A stretch of 64,000 bases of DNA from Melitaea cinxia (taxonomy: Eukaryota > Arthropoda > Insecta > Lepidoptera > Nymphalidae): positions 2,753,001 through 2,817,000 of the forward strand of contig NC_059401.1 of NCBI RefSeq assembly GCF_905220565.1, written 5' to 3'. Under the pieces are notes generated by a model, which was given only the letters and a program-made list of their open reading frames with translations, was not told the DNA's origin and made no database searches. Shown in pieces: positions 1 through 9,424 of this stretch. The translations under genes and the position numbers were made by a program. Each line of letters starts with the position of its first letter. Position 1 is the stretch's first letter.

Positions 1-628
1 GTAGTGATTTATTTAAATACAATTTAAGATTAAAGTGACCCATTGTTTGGGTACATTCTTCTGCGGGATCTATTCCTTTAAGGTTAATGATTTCATGAGT
101 AAGTTTTGGAAGATTTTGAATGCAAGAAAATTTAATTAGACTTATTGAGGATCCAGAATCTATTAATAGAGATAGAGGCTTATTAGATAAAGAAGTATGT
201 ACTTGAATATGTGGAAGTAATATTTTTGTTGGATCAGAAGTAATTTCGAATATATCTAATTCTTTTTTAATAGGAAGCACGGTTTCAGTAGATTCAGTGG
301 ACAGACTTCCGGAAGACGCAGTGGTTTTGTTACTTAAAGGTACAGCGGGTTTAGTGGATACAGTAGTTTTATTACTCACATTGGATTTACAGGATACAGT
401 GGATTTAGGAGACACGGTGTTTCTTTTAGATATAGTAGGTTTAAAAGATACAGTCGCTTTATTAGATACAGTGTTTTTAAAAGATTCAGTGGATTCAGTG
501 GATTCAGTGGATTCAGTGGATTCAGTGGATTCAGTGGATTTAGTGAAATTAGCAGTAACTAATTTAGTGTCGATTTTCCTTTTGGGGTGTCTCACACGAC
601 ACCATCGTGAGACATTCGATAGTTTTTT
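1..628 (-). CDS. pol: Pol N-terminus (aspartic protease) of left-edge LTR retrotransposon, partial
   Basis: This frame is -1 relative to gag and open from the slippery heptamer at 628-622 to the window edge. The first stop upstream in this frame is at 631-629, so no independent start upstream of gag's end is needed. It opens with a linker containing six perfect Thr-Glu-Ser repeats and many Thr/Ser/Val/Lys residues, then the protease active site LIDSGSSISLI (about 169-137). The Asp-Ser-Gly replaces Asp-Thr-Gly, an accepted variant in retrotransposon proteases. RT, RNase H and integrase must lie to the left of the window. Confidence 0.8.
483..545 (-). repeat. 9-bp coding minisatellite (Thr-Glu-Ser repeats) in pol linker
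   Basis: Six perfect copies of GATTCAGTG (plus strand) followed by one imperfect copy. On the coding strand each unit encodes Thr-Glu-Ser, keeping the pol frame. The surrounding linker shows degenerate KxTVS-like units, suggesting repeated expansion of a disordered spacer between gag and protease. Confidence 0.85.
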
Positions 629-1647
629 TCATCATCGCCATTTATCTCATCGCGAAGTTGTTCTACACATTCGTGGGTAAAGTTAACGCGTTGTTGAGCT
701 CTAGATGACGAGGGTTGATTATACATTCTATTGTTATACTCTCTTTTCCTACAATTTTCGATGGAATGTCCAATATTCTTACAATACCTACAAATAATTT
801 GGTTTCTAGTACTGGGGTAGTCGCGTTTTGGTAAATTTGGTTGATTCTGAGCAAATTGCTGGGGCTTTTGAGAATTTTGTACAGATTTAGGGCTAAAGCT
901 GCTACGCATAGGTTTACTTAATTCAGTCATTAATCGCGGAGTAGATTTATACAGTGTTTGTTGAATACGTTCTTCGGAAACAGCTATGTTTGTCGCTTCA
1001 TTTAATGTTTTAGGAGATCTACATCTGGTAATATTAGAGATTCTGGGGTGTAAGCCTATTAAGAAGTGGTGGAGAGCTAACTCTTCCATGGCCGCCGTTC
1101 GGCCCGCTATCTCTTTAACTTTGGACGTGCTCAGCGAAATTTCGGTCAAAAGTTGGGACAGGCACGTTTCTATTCTCAAAGAGAATTGGGATACAGATTC
1201 CTGCAACCCTTGTTTACATTCTTGCAATTCCATTAAAAGATGCGAGTAATGTTTCCTCACACTGAATTGATTTTTTAAAAAGTCTTTGAGTTGTTCCCAA
1301 GAAATAAACTCTTTAATGGAACAGGCAACTTCGGCCTTGCCACTGAGCTGACATAGAATATATTTAAATACTATTGGTTTTTGGACTTCTGTTGCAAGGT
1401 CATATGCATTGTTACAATTTATCAGGAATGAGTTGAGGGTTTCCCTAGAACCGTCATATGGTTTTATGAATTTTAAAAGAATATTAAGTTCTATCTCGGG
1501 AGTTGAATTCATCTTTTTTCCTCTCTGTTTTCTTTGTTCTACGGTATTTATAGGTCTTTCATCCTCAGATTCGGAGGGCAAATCAACGTGGGTCGGTACG
1601 TGTAATGTTTCGACTCTAGCAGCTTTTGGTACTTTAGGTTCTGCCAT
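592..1647 (-). CDS. gag: Gag polyprotein of left-edge LTR retrotransposon
   Basis: A 351-residue open frame starting ATG at 1647 and ending TGA at 594-592. The middle is a capsid-like helical region with the line IKPYDGSRETLNSFL, typical of retrotransposon gag. Near residues 288-301 is a CCHC zinc knuckle, C-x2-C-x4-H-x4-C (CRYCKNIGHSIENC), for RNA packaging. The C-terminus is acidic and ends just after the codons GAA AAA AAC used for frameshifting into pol. It would assemble cytoplasmic virus-like particles. No internal stop or frameshift is visible. Confidence 0.9.
   Translation of the reverse strand: MAEPKVPKAARVETLHVPTHVDLPSESEDERPINTVEQRKQRGKKMNSTPEIELNILLKFIKPYDGSRETLNSFLINCNNAYDLATEVQKPIVFKYILCQLSGKAEVACSIKEFISWEQLKDFLKNQFSVRKHYSHLLMELQECKQGLQESVSQFSLRIETCLSQLLTEISLSTSKVKEIAGRTAAMEELALHHFLIGLHPRISNITRCRSPKTLNEATNIAVSEERIQQTLYKSTPRLMTELSKPMRSSFSPKSVQNSQKPQQFAQNQPNLPKRDYPSTRNQIICRYCKNIGHSIENCRKREYNNRMYNQPSSSRAQQRVNFTHECVEQLRDEINGDDEKNYRMSHDGVV
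622..628 (-). promoter_or_regulatory. -1 ribosomal frameshift heptamer A AAA AAC (gag to pol)
   Basis: On the minus strand gag reads GAA AAA AAC TAT, giving the canonical X XXY YYZ heptamer in gag register 28 bases before the gag stop. The pol frame, -1 relative to gag, is open from here. A stimulatory RNA structure downstream was not evaluated. Confidence 0.7.
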
Positions 1648-2231
1648 AGTTCTTTTAAATTAATAATATACGTAGTAAATACTTAATTCGATATAGTAAA
1701 ACAAGAAACAGTGAAAGTATACGCACAAGATATTGAAAAAAAAGGAAAAATGTAATAGTAACAAACTGTTTTAGAATTTAAAATAACAAAATTATTGTAT
1801 AAAACTATTACAAAAGCCCACCTCGATTCTATAAATATATTGTGTAGCTATATCGTAAGCCAGACTCACGTTGCGCAGAACGCCACGGTGGTCCTGATAA
1901 GAAGCATATCGGTTTTCGCAGTTGCAGTGTGGAGCCTTGGATGCAAGCTCAATCTCGTTCGACCAAACTATGATGATAATTCACTTTTACGAATGTTTAT
2001 TTAATAATTGCGGTTTTGTGTTCACAATAAAGTTTTTATTTTATTTTATTATATATTTTTTTTGTTTTCACTTCACATGCAAGAGTTAAACTTTTCTCAC
2101 AGAAATAGTATAATAACACAAATAGTAAAATAGTTATCACTAATTAATTTTGTTTTCACATTTTATTTCACTTTCACACTGGAAGGCGTACCGGGGATCT
2201 CTTTTGAAATCCTTTCACGCTGCCACCAAAT

Positions 2232-2507
2232 TGTTATAACGGATATAGTATTTTAGTTTTTAAAAAAAAACTATTTATTAATATTTATTAAAAGTTTATT
2301 ATATTTATTCACATTAACTATATTTATTCACTAGAACTAGAATAGGATTTAGAATTGGAATATTATTTAATCTTTAGGCAGCCGATGCCTTCGGGATATG
2401 GGATTAGACTAACTACCAAAGGTTCTAACAATGATCATATGACAATATTGCTGACGCGGTAGCGTCACAGGACTCAGCAATTCCTCTTACATAACCCGGG
2501 TATAACA
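2232..2507 (-). repeat. LTR of the left-edge retrotransposon (5' LTR)
   Basis: The 276-bp segment begins TGTTATA and ends TATAACA, the inverted TG...CA ends expected of an LTR. On the element strand the LTR ends three bases before TGGTGGCAGCG, a position and TGG start typical of a tRNA primer binding site; I cannot name the tRNA. Only one LTR is in the window, so the boundaries rest on the inverted ends and the adjacent primer site. Confidence 0.7.
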
Positions 2508-2846
2508 GTACCTTTAATAATAAGTAATTATAATTTTCTTGTAGTCAACTTTCGCGTCGTTGAGTTGTTTTACACACGCTTGTCTCAACTTCAAGTACCT
2601 ACAAGCTTTCAAGGATTTTATGCAAATGTTGCAGGTACTTTAGCAAAAACCGTGAAAAGAACGTGTTAAATGTTTGATACGTTAATCGTAAATACAAAAT
2701 TAAAAGTCATAAACTTTATTTGCTGTTGAATGTAATAATGTGACTTTAACTTGGCTACAATATTGAAAAACCGAAATTAGCAAATTTCAGAAGTAGTTCG
2801 ATTAAATTTTGTGTAAGCGGAAGCTTTGAAATAGCTGATCAAAGAA

Positions 2847-3045
2847 AAAGTAAGAAACAACTTTTAAACTTTCGCGTTTCATTATTATATTTTAATGTTC
2901 ATACGGGGATTAACTGCAGACAGTCTGCCTGCGACCACGGCTGGTGTAACCTGGCCGAAACGTCAGGCCTCAAGGTAATATATTTTACCTTAAAAAATTT
3001 TGTTCGCGTTAATCCCCGTATGAACATTAAAATAAAGTAAGAAAC
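2847..3045. repeat. Inverted-repeat insertion with 12-bp direct flanks
   Basis: The 12-mer AAAGTAAGAAAC occurs at 2847-2858 and 3034-3045 and brackets a 175-bp insert. Inside, TTTTAATGTTCATACGGGG near 2890 is the reverse complement of a segment near 3010-3033, so the insert is a long imperfect hairpin around a GC-rich core (about 2920-2975). Direct flanks suggest a target-site duplication. Family not recognised. Confidence 0.6.
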
Positions 3046-3164
3046 GTTCTATTAGGTATCTATGTATGCTGTGAAAGAAATATAAAAAGTAATAAAAATG
3101 AATTAATAAATAAACAAATAAACGTTTCATATTCAACGGCCCTCATCAATCCTCCTCAATCTCT

Positions 3165-3245
3165 CTCTCCTGTGTCGGGTGCCCAAATGTCCAGACCACG
3201 ACAAACATCTATATGGCCAATACAAATGTTTCTCGTGTCTCATGG
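3165..3245 (+). repeat. Rep-C fragment (3' part)
   Basis: The stretch with CCAGACCACGACAAACATC and TGGCCAATACAAATGTTT matches the end of the longer Rep-C copy at 40000-40262. It is a degraded dispersed repeat, not a gene. Confidence 0.6.
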
Positions 3246-3539
3246 AGATAGCTCCCGCGACCGCTAGTGAAACATACTGTGCTGTGACTGTTATGCCAAC
3301 GCGTAGGTAGTCATGGAACAAGTCAATGAAATTGCTTTGAGAGTGTACAGAAGCGATTTTTATGGCACTTGTCCTATAGTTGTAACATGGCTGGAAATCT
3401 TCCTAATTATAGCGATCACTTCTCTTACTTTAACATCAAATCAATTCGACATCGTATGGAGCTGCAGGACATCAAGTTTTTCAGGACATTGGCGTTTGAG
3501 GGTTAATAAAATAAAGGATTATTTTATTAAATTGCTTCA

Positions 3540-3975
3540 TTGTTAACAATGTAATTTTTTTCCTCGTTTAAATCTGATATTTTTAGTGATTCTCATTATA
3601 AAATTAAATAATTTTTTAGTTTTATGACGTTAACTTCTAATTTTTTAATGTATCATTTTTTAGTTTTATAGTATTAATTTAAATTCTGTTGAATTAATTA
3701 AATTTGGTTATTCTTTTCTATTCTTAATTTTTTATTGTAATTTTAATTTAATTGTAATTATATTGTATCAATTATAATTTTAATGTCATTGAATTAATTT
3801 ATGATTTTTAATTCATTGTATTATTTTTTATGTTTTGTACTTTATTTTAATTTTAATACATGAATTTTAATTTTGTTAATTAATTTAAATTGCATTATTT
3901 TATTATTGACTTTATTGTAATAATTTTATTTTCATTGATTTAATTCTAGTTGCATTGTATTAATTTTAATTTTTT
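3540..3975. other. AT-rich low-complexity stretch, no gene
   Basis: Degenerate runs of TTTTAATTTAATT-like words with no open frame or recognisable repeat ends. Confidence 0.6.
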
Positions 3976-3977
3976 TA

Positions 3978-4408
3978 ACCGACTTCAAAAAAAGGAGGAG
4001 GGTACTCAATTCGACCGTATATATATTTTCTTTTTTTTATGTATGTTCGGGGATAACTTCGTCGCTTATGAACCGCTTTTGATAATTCTTTTTTTGTTGG
4101 AAAGGGGATATCCTAGGTGTGGTACCATAATAAATAAAACCAGGATCTGATTATGGGATGCCAGAAAAAACCAGAAACCCTTGAAAATCCGCATAACTTA
4201 ACTGTGTGTACGGATTTTGATGATTTTTAATTTAATTGAAAGCTGATGTTTATCATGTGGTCACATTTAAATTTCATCGAGATCTGATTTAAACTTTTGG
4301 AGTAATCTTTGATAATGCGTATTTACTTGACTATTTTTTCGTCTACCTACGTTGTATTACTTGTCGATATAATTGAAGTCAGTTTTTCTTCGTTTGCCTG
4401 CAAACACA
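3978..4408 (+). repeat. Rep-A copy, near full length
   Basis: Starts AACCGACTTC and ends GAAGTCAGTTTTTC, so the family has short inverted ends (AACCGACTTC / GAAGTCGGTT). Inside are the family hallmarks 'CGGATTTTGATGATTTTTAA' and 'CTACCTACGTTGTATTAC'. It is the most frequent dispersed repeat in the window and behaves like a MITE. I do not recognise an autonomous partner. Confidence 0.65.
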
Positions 4409-4607
4409 ATTATTATTGCATTGATTTTTTTTCTTGTATCTGCTTTACGTGTTTTTGAAATGAAATACTCTCAAGTAAGCTATAATTGAGGTAACACTCT
4501 GTTGTTGTACCTTGGTGTTGAAAATGGTAAATATACTCATAGTAGTCTACCTTGTTGGCGCATTATTATAAATCATTAAATGAATAAAACAAGAAATAAT
4601 TCTAACT

Positions 4608-4617
4608 TTTATTTATT
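4608..4617 (-). terminator. Candidate polyadenylation signals of JHAMT-A
   Basis: Two overlapping AATAAA hexamers on the minus strand, about 310 nt beyond the stop codon. The same site is kept in copy C (about 53690-53700). Confidence 0.45.
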
Positions 4618-4924
4618 AAATATAAAAAGGGCGGTCAATATTATTAATAACATAAAACTAATATTAATTTACTTTTAAAATTTTAGATGTATCTTATACA
4701 CTTAAAAACATCTGAGATAGTGAAAAAATTATAATCTTTTTGTTTGTTTTATCAAGTACATAAATAGTAGTAAAGTAAGAGAATTATTTATGATTGACTT
4801 ATACCTCCTATATTGCTTTAAAAGTTTAACATTTTTGCCATACCATAAAACAATATTACATATAAGTTGTGTTTTTATAAGACTTATTACAATTTTTTAC
4901 TACCAACAGTTCTTAAAAAATCGA

Positions 4925-5103
4925 TTATTTTCTTCCCTTGGCTACAATAAGACGGTAGTTGAATGTCGCTTTGATCGGTCCATCGACGTTACTGCTCGCA
5001 TGATCTATAATGCGCAAGTCTCGCAGAACATTAAAGTAATCTAGCAGAAAATCTTCCTCTAAGTCTTTTGGTATTTCGAAAGGATTGATTGATGTTACGA
5101 GAC
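4925..5103 (-). CDS. JHAMT: JHAMT-A exon 4 (C-terminus)
   Basis: Encodes the last 58 residues (SINPFEIPKDLEEDF ... ending VAKGRK) and a TAA stop at 4927-4925, after an acceptor CTTTCAG. Confidence 0.88.
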
Positions 5104-8100
5104 CTGAAAGTAAAAGAAGTTATTTTATTATATTAAACTTTTCACTAGATATGACAATGGAAAATTAAAAAAATCAAATAATAATTCGCTAATTTCGCGA
5201 CTGTTCTGACGATTGTGACTGAAGTTTCCTGTAGCAGGACTACTGGAAGAGATTCCATCATGGGATAAGTAGTGCCTTTGTACCAGCATTGTTTATAAGA
5301 GCTATTTCCTTTTGCTATCCTAGTGTACATACATTGTTAAATAAATATAAATAAATAATAAATAGTAAACTTTAAAGATACAAAGCTCAGAAACAGTAGA
5401 TCTTTGGAATAATATAGATCTTTTAGAACCCATTTTTTTTTAATCTTATACTAACTGATCCGACGAATTTTGTAATTTCATATTTTTTTTGAATTTATAT
5501 ATTTGTCCAGACAATAATGAACACAAAAAAATATTATTCAATTTGGGGCAGTCGTTCTGAATTGTCCCTCGTACATACATTTCAGCAATTTGTTTTCTGA
5601 TTTTTATTCAATTTTCTGGACGATGTTCTTCATGTTTCATGTTTCATTCCGTAAGAACCAGAACAAAAAAAAGAAGGGTCGAATAAAATCGATTTGTTCT
5701 CAACTTATGACGTAACCAATGGAAATAGGGATTAGTTTTTTTATTTAAAAGTAGTCGTGTACTAAACTTACCTTTGAGTACATCCAAGTTTGGATAAACA
5801 AATGTCTTATGCAAACATTCGACTTCCACCGCAGTGAATCCGATCGACGTCATCATTTGTTTGACCTTCTTTTCGGGTTCCTTCGAAAAATTATAAAATA
5901 CTTTATTCATTGAAAACTTAATTTCATTTTGTTTTGATTCATTTTCTTTTTGTATAAAACATTTCTCTTTTAAAAAAGACGAAGTTGGGACATGCCATGG
6001 CATTATGGCATTTTAAAAAAGTTATGTGTCCTAATTGTGTAAAATGTTTTTATGTTTGTGTTTATTTCTTATTAATAATAGTATAGTTGGTTGTGTTTTT
6101 TCTCGCAACAAACAAATTTCTAACATAAAAGTAATTTTTATATTTCTATTTAAAATATTAATTCTGAATATTTTTTTTTACTTTTTTTTTAAATAATATA
6201 GTCCAAAAATATATAATTACTATCGATGACAATGAAAATATAAAGTTTTTAAAGGTATGTATCGGACACTTCAGAGAATTCAGAATGTAAAGGGAATTGT
6301 GGCGGGGCGTTCTGTGGATATATTATTTTCACCGTCGTGGTAATCGGTAAGATGTCAACGCGTCGCTCATCTTCTCGTTTTGCGAAAGTCTTAGCCTTGT
6401 CTTTTTTATGACCATATCAATAACCATGCACATGTTTTCATACCTGTATGTATGTTTTTATATTGTATCGATGTATGTATGTATGTATGTAAGTATGTAT
6501 GTATATTTGACGTTTGGCGTTTGGGGCGTGTAATTAAAAGTCTCTCTCAGACACACACTCATCAGCCTATTGTAGTCCACTGCTGGACCTAGGCCTTCAT
6601 AAGATCGCGCCAAACATTCCGGCCCCAAAACAGCCGGAAATAGTAGGGCTGCCGGGAACTAAGGGCCAAAATTTTTGGCGCGTACTCATGAGTTTTGCCC
6701 GCTGTCACCAGGCGGGTTGGCGAAGACCTTTTTTTTATTAATTGGATTTTTTGTTATTAATGTCTTTTTTTATTCAATTGTATAAGAATGCTTATTTTTT
6801 AAACATCAACCTACCTCAACGCTTTTTTTGTTAATAGTAGATAAAGACTTCCAGTACGCCTTTTGCGCAACATGTTATCTTAACTTCTGTAATAAAGATT
6901 AAATAAATAATGCTATCATTATTTATTTAACCTTTATTCTATATCAAAGACAATTCGATATTAAATATACGAAAAATTACTATTTTTAAGATAATCATGT
7001 GAACACGAAATGCAAAAAGTTATCATTGATAATGAATAGAACTTACCTGACAATCAGTATAGGGTGAAATAAAGCGTTCAACATCTTTCACCCAAAACTT
7101 CCATTTTGTTGACCGAGATAGGACGCGGTAAACGTCAAAAACCGGCGTGTGAGCCAGGAATACTAAAAAGCACTCGCCTCCCTCTGATAGTAGATCATAT
7201 ATGTTTTCAAACGCCACCCTGAAATTATGATTTTATTTAAGATATTTATTATTACTCTAGATTAATTTTTAAATATAGAAAAATGAATTTTGTTGAATAA
7301 ATATAGGATTAGGCTAGGATTCTGGGTATAACGTTTGTGCATCAAAAATACTATCAGAATAATATGCTATAGTACATCCCTAAGTCACAACAATTTAATT
7401 ACTGTCCTCGTTCTTAGAAATTCAATTAAAATAATTAAATAATTGTTTATTTTTTAAGGAGTACTTATGTTTTCAAACGCCACCCTGAAATTATGATTTT
7501 ATTTAAGATATTTATTATTACTCTAGATTAATTTTTAAATATAGAAAAATTTATTTTGTTGAATAAATATAGGATTAGGCTAGGATTCTGGGTATAACGT
7601 TTGTGCATCAAAAATACTATCAGAATAATATGCTATAGTACATCCCTAAGTCACAACAATTTAATTACTGTCCTCGTTCTTAGAAATTCAATTAAAATAA
7701 TTAAATAATTGTTTATTTTTTAAGGAGTACTAATTGTGTTTGCTCGCAAACGAAAAAACAAAAACACTTCATTCACATCGACAAGTAAATACGCGTTATT
7801 AAAGATTACTCAAATAGTACTAATTACTTCTTGATCAAAATTAAACGCGAATGCAAGACAAGCATCAGCTTTTGATTAAACTGAGGTAGAACACAGCAGG
7901 AAATTTCCCGCTCAAAATATGGAGCAGACCGACTGGGGTAGTACCTCGACCTTAGAGAAGATCACAACTAAATAATACTGCTTTCAGTGATGTGTTCCTG
8001 TTGGTGAGTAAGGTGACCAGAGTTCCTGGGGGAATTGGGGATAGGGTCGGTAATGCGCTTGCGATGCTTCTGATGTTGCAGACATTTATAAGCTACGGTA

Positions 8101-9015
8101 ATAGCTTAGCATCAGGTGAGCCGTACGCTTGTTTGCCGACCTAGTTATATAAATAAATAAAAAATTAAAATGATTAACATCGATATACCCAGTGAAAAGT
8201 TATGCGGTATAATACAACGTAGGTCGACGAAAAAATATCAAGTAAATACGGATTATTAAATGTAACTTGAAAAGTACTAGAAAGATCGCAATTTAATTTA
8301 AGTGGAACCACATGACACGTTACTGCCGTACACGTGCCTTTCGATTAAAATAAAAAAAAACATAAAAATCTGTCCACCCAGTCAAAAGTTCCGGGCTAAC
8401 ATATATTAAAAAAAAATGAGAACTTTGTCTTTTGCAAGTCCTTCAGCCAGTCCTTAACGTTTTATGTAAGAGAAGAGTTGATAAAATAAATATAACTAAT
8501 TAAACCGTCTCGAAAAGTGGAAATAGAACTCGCATATGAAGAATTTTATGTAAAATGTAAAATATAATTAACAAATTATAAAAAATTAGAGCATGGTAAA
8601 AAATTAGAATTAAATAGTAATTAAAATATATAATAAATTTAGGAATTACTCACTCTTGTTGTTGGATCCAATGTAAGGCGTAGAATGAAAATGCGTGATC
8701 AAAAGTTCCTCGAAGCTTGTTTGGCAAGTCGCCCTCGATGTTCAGCACCATGAAACTGGTGTGATCATTCGCGTACTGCTTATTAGCAAACTGTACCATG
8801 TTTTCGTTAATATCACAACCTACCAGTCTTTCACAATTATCGGGGATAAATTTTTTTAGTATACCCACCGTTACGCCTCCATCTCCGCAACCAATGTCTA
8901 AAACCGTAATTTCGCCGTTTTTCCATTTAATTCGATTTCCATATTCTTCTAAACATTGCAGAGCATCCGTTTTTGTTATAATATTGCTTTTATTATATAA
9001 TTCAGCGTCGTTCAT
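4925..9015 (-). CDS. JHAMT: Juvenile hormone acid O-methyltransferase-like, copy A (4 exons)
   Basis: Joining exons 9015-8654, 7218-7047, 5880-5772 and 5103-4925 (362+172+109+179 nt) gives an open frame of 273 aa plus TAA, close to the roughly 278 aa of moth JHAMT. Known family role: transfer of a methyl group from S-adenosylmethionine to the carboxyl of farnesoic or juvenile hormone acid, a late step of juvenile hormone synthesis in the corpora allata cytosol. SAM motif I is VLDIGCGDG at residues 38-46; the VGCDI acidic loop follows at 65-69; the family motif FYALHWI is at 111-117. All introns are GT-AG (donors GTGAGT, GTAAGT, GTAAGT). The start is chosen because the ATG and its leader are conserved in copies B and C. 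The position usually Gln-14 in canonical JHAMT is Thr, so the substrate may differ. Confidence 0.88.
5772..5880 (-). CDS. JHAMT: JHAMT-A exon 3
   Basis: 36 codons (EPEKKVKQMM ... YPNLDVLK) plus one base. The acceptor is TTTTTCGAAG and the donor AAG|GTAAGT. Boundaries agree with the cleaner TTTTTTTAAG acceptor of copy B. Confidence 0.85.
6555..6725 (-). repeat. RTE-tailed repeat fragment in JHAMT-A intron 2
   Basis: Begins with the complement of the RTE 3' end (CCACTGCTGGACCTAGGCC) and continues through CGCCAAACATTCCGG. The same insertion is at 55345-55535 in copy C, so it predates the duplication. Confidence 0.65.
6836..6908 (+). repeat. 3' end of a CR1-like LINE
   Basis: GTAGATAAAGAC...CGCCTTTTGCGCAACATG...TGTAATAAAGATTAAATAAATAA matches the 3' untranslated end of the LINE fragment at 13955-15350 read on the minus strand. 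Severely 5'-truncated. Also present in copy C at 55670-55750. Confidence 0.6.
7047..7218 (-). CDS. JHAMT: JHAMT-A exon 2
   Basis: 57 codons (NIYDLLSEGGECFLVFL ... RFISPYTDCQ) after an acceptor TTTCAG; donor CAG|GTAAGT. Contains the central Rossmann strands and the cap segment HTPVFDVYR known from JHAMT. Confidence 0.9.
7201..7731 (-). repeat. 266-bp tandem duplication including the 5' end of exon 2
   Basis: 7201-7466 is repeated almost perfectly at 7467-7731. Each unit starts inside exon 2 and includes its acceptor, so intron 1 carries a second acceptor and the first 18 nt of exon 2 (7484-7467). Copy C has one unit only. Confidence 0.85.
7885..8155 (-). repeat. Rep-B copy in JHAMT-A intron 1
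   Basis: Reads CTGAGGTAGAACACAGCAGG ... CAGGTGAGCCGTACGCTTG, the reverse of the Rep-B copy at 25505-25790. Shared with copy C (57740-58025). Confidence 0.7.
8205..8450 (-). repeat. Rep-A partial copy in JHAMT-A intron 1
   Basis: Carries AATACAACGTAGGTCGACG and the TCCACCCAGTCAAAAGTT motif of Rep-A. The equivalent site in copy C is split by the 852-bp insertion. Confidence 0.65.
8654..9015 (-). CDS. JHAMT: JHAMT-A exon 1 (SAM-binding domain)
   Basis: Encodes residues 1-121 with SAM motif I and the HWI motif. The donor reads GA|GTGAGT. The codon split after two bases (GA) is completed by the first G of exon 2. Confidence 0.9.
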
Positions 9016-9087
9016 TTTCGTATATCTTTTAGAGATATTTGTTTGATTCGGGTTTGAGTGCGTTAAATCGCTGCGTTTGGTTCGGTT

Positions 9088-9133
9088 TCAACTGACAGTC
9101 TCGTCAAGAGTGCGGTGCGTAAGTATTTATATA
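9088..9133 (-). promoter_or_regulatory. Core promoter of JHAMT-A (TATA box and initiator)
   Basis: On the minus strand TATATAAATA (9133-9124) is followed about 31 nt later by a TCAGT initiator-like word (9095-9091), some 75-80 nt upstream of the ATG. The block is alignable base by base to copies B and C. Confidence 0.65.
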
Positions 9134-9316
9134 TTCCGCCGATACAAGGTATAGTCGACCGCTTTGGTACGGTGTGTTACGGGATTTTCCTCAAAATTTG
9201 AAAATGATGTATGTGCAACGATTGGAACATTAATTTTTATCATTATCTAAATTAATAACAGAAGTTGTACGTAAATATGTGAAAACGTTAGTCAAATGCG
9301 TCTGAATAATGAATTA

Positions 9317-9328
9317 GCAAGTGCTTGC
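9317..9328. promoter_or_regulatory. Conserved palindrome GCAAGTGCTTGC upstream of JHAMT-A
   Basis: A 12-bp perfect palindrome about 190 bp upstream of the TATA box containing overlapping CAAGTG/CACTTG E-box words. The same palindrome stands upstream of B (36845-36856) and C (60033-60044). Confidence 0.5.
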
Positions 9329-9424
9329 AATTTACTTATTGTTTATTTTTATCCAGTAATTTACGATCCTAACGTTTCCTCAAAATCCTTATTCTATTAT
9401 TTCGATTGTATTTAATTGAATAAA

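Larger units (their letters stand above)
1..2507 (-). mobile_element. Ty3/Gypsy-type LTR retrotransposon, cut by left window edge
   Basis: Read on the minus strand the order is LTR (2507-2232), a candidate primer binding site starting TGGTGGCAGCG (2228-2218), a leader of about 580 bp (2231-1648), gag (1647-592) and the start of pol with a retroviral-type aspartic protease (628 to the edge). The rest of pol and the second LTR lie outside the window, so the target duplication cannot be tested. Both visible frames are free of stops, so the copy looks fairly young. Superfamily is inferred from gag CCHC knuckle, protease and -1 frame organisation; RT and integrase are not visible, so a Bel/Pao element is not strictly excluded. 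Confidence 0.85.

Noticed and set aside
297..680. 127-residue plus-strand frame with repeated Val-Asp-Ser
   Set aside because: It is the complement of the pol linker and gag 3' end; the repeats come from the 9-bp minisatellite, and the minus frame carries the protease motif.
5145..5330. 61-residue minus frame inside JHAMT-A intron 3
   Set aside because: No motif, AT-rich, lies between two well-supported exons.
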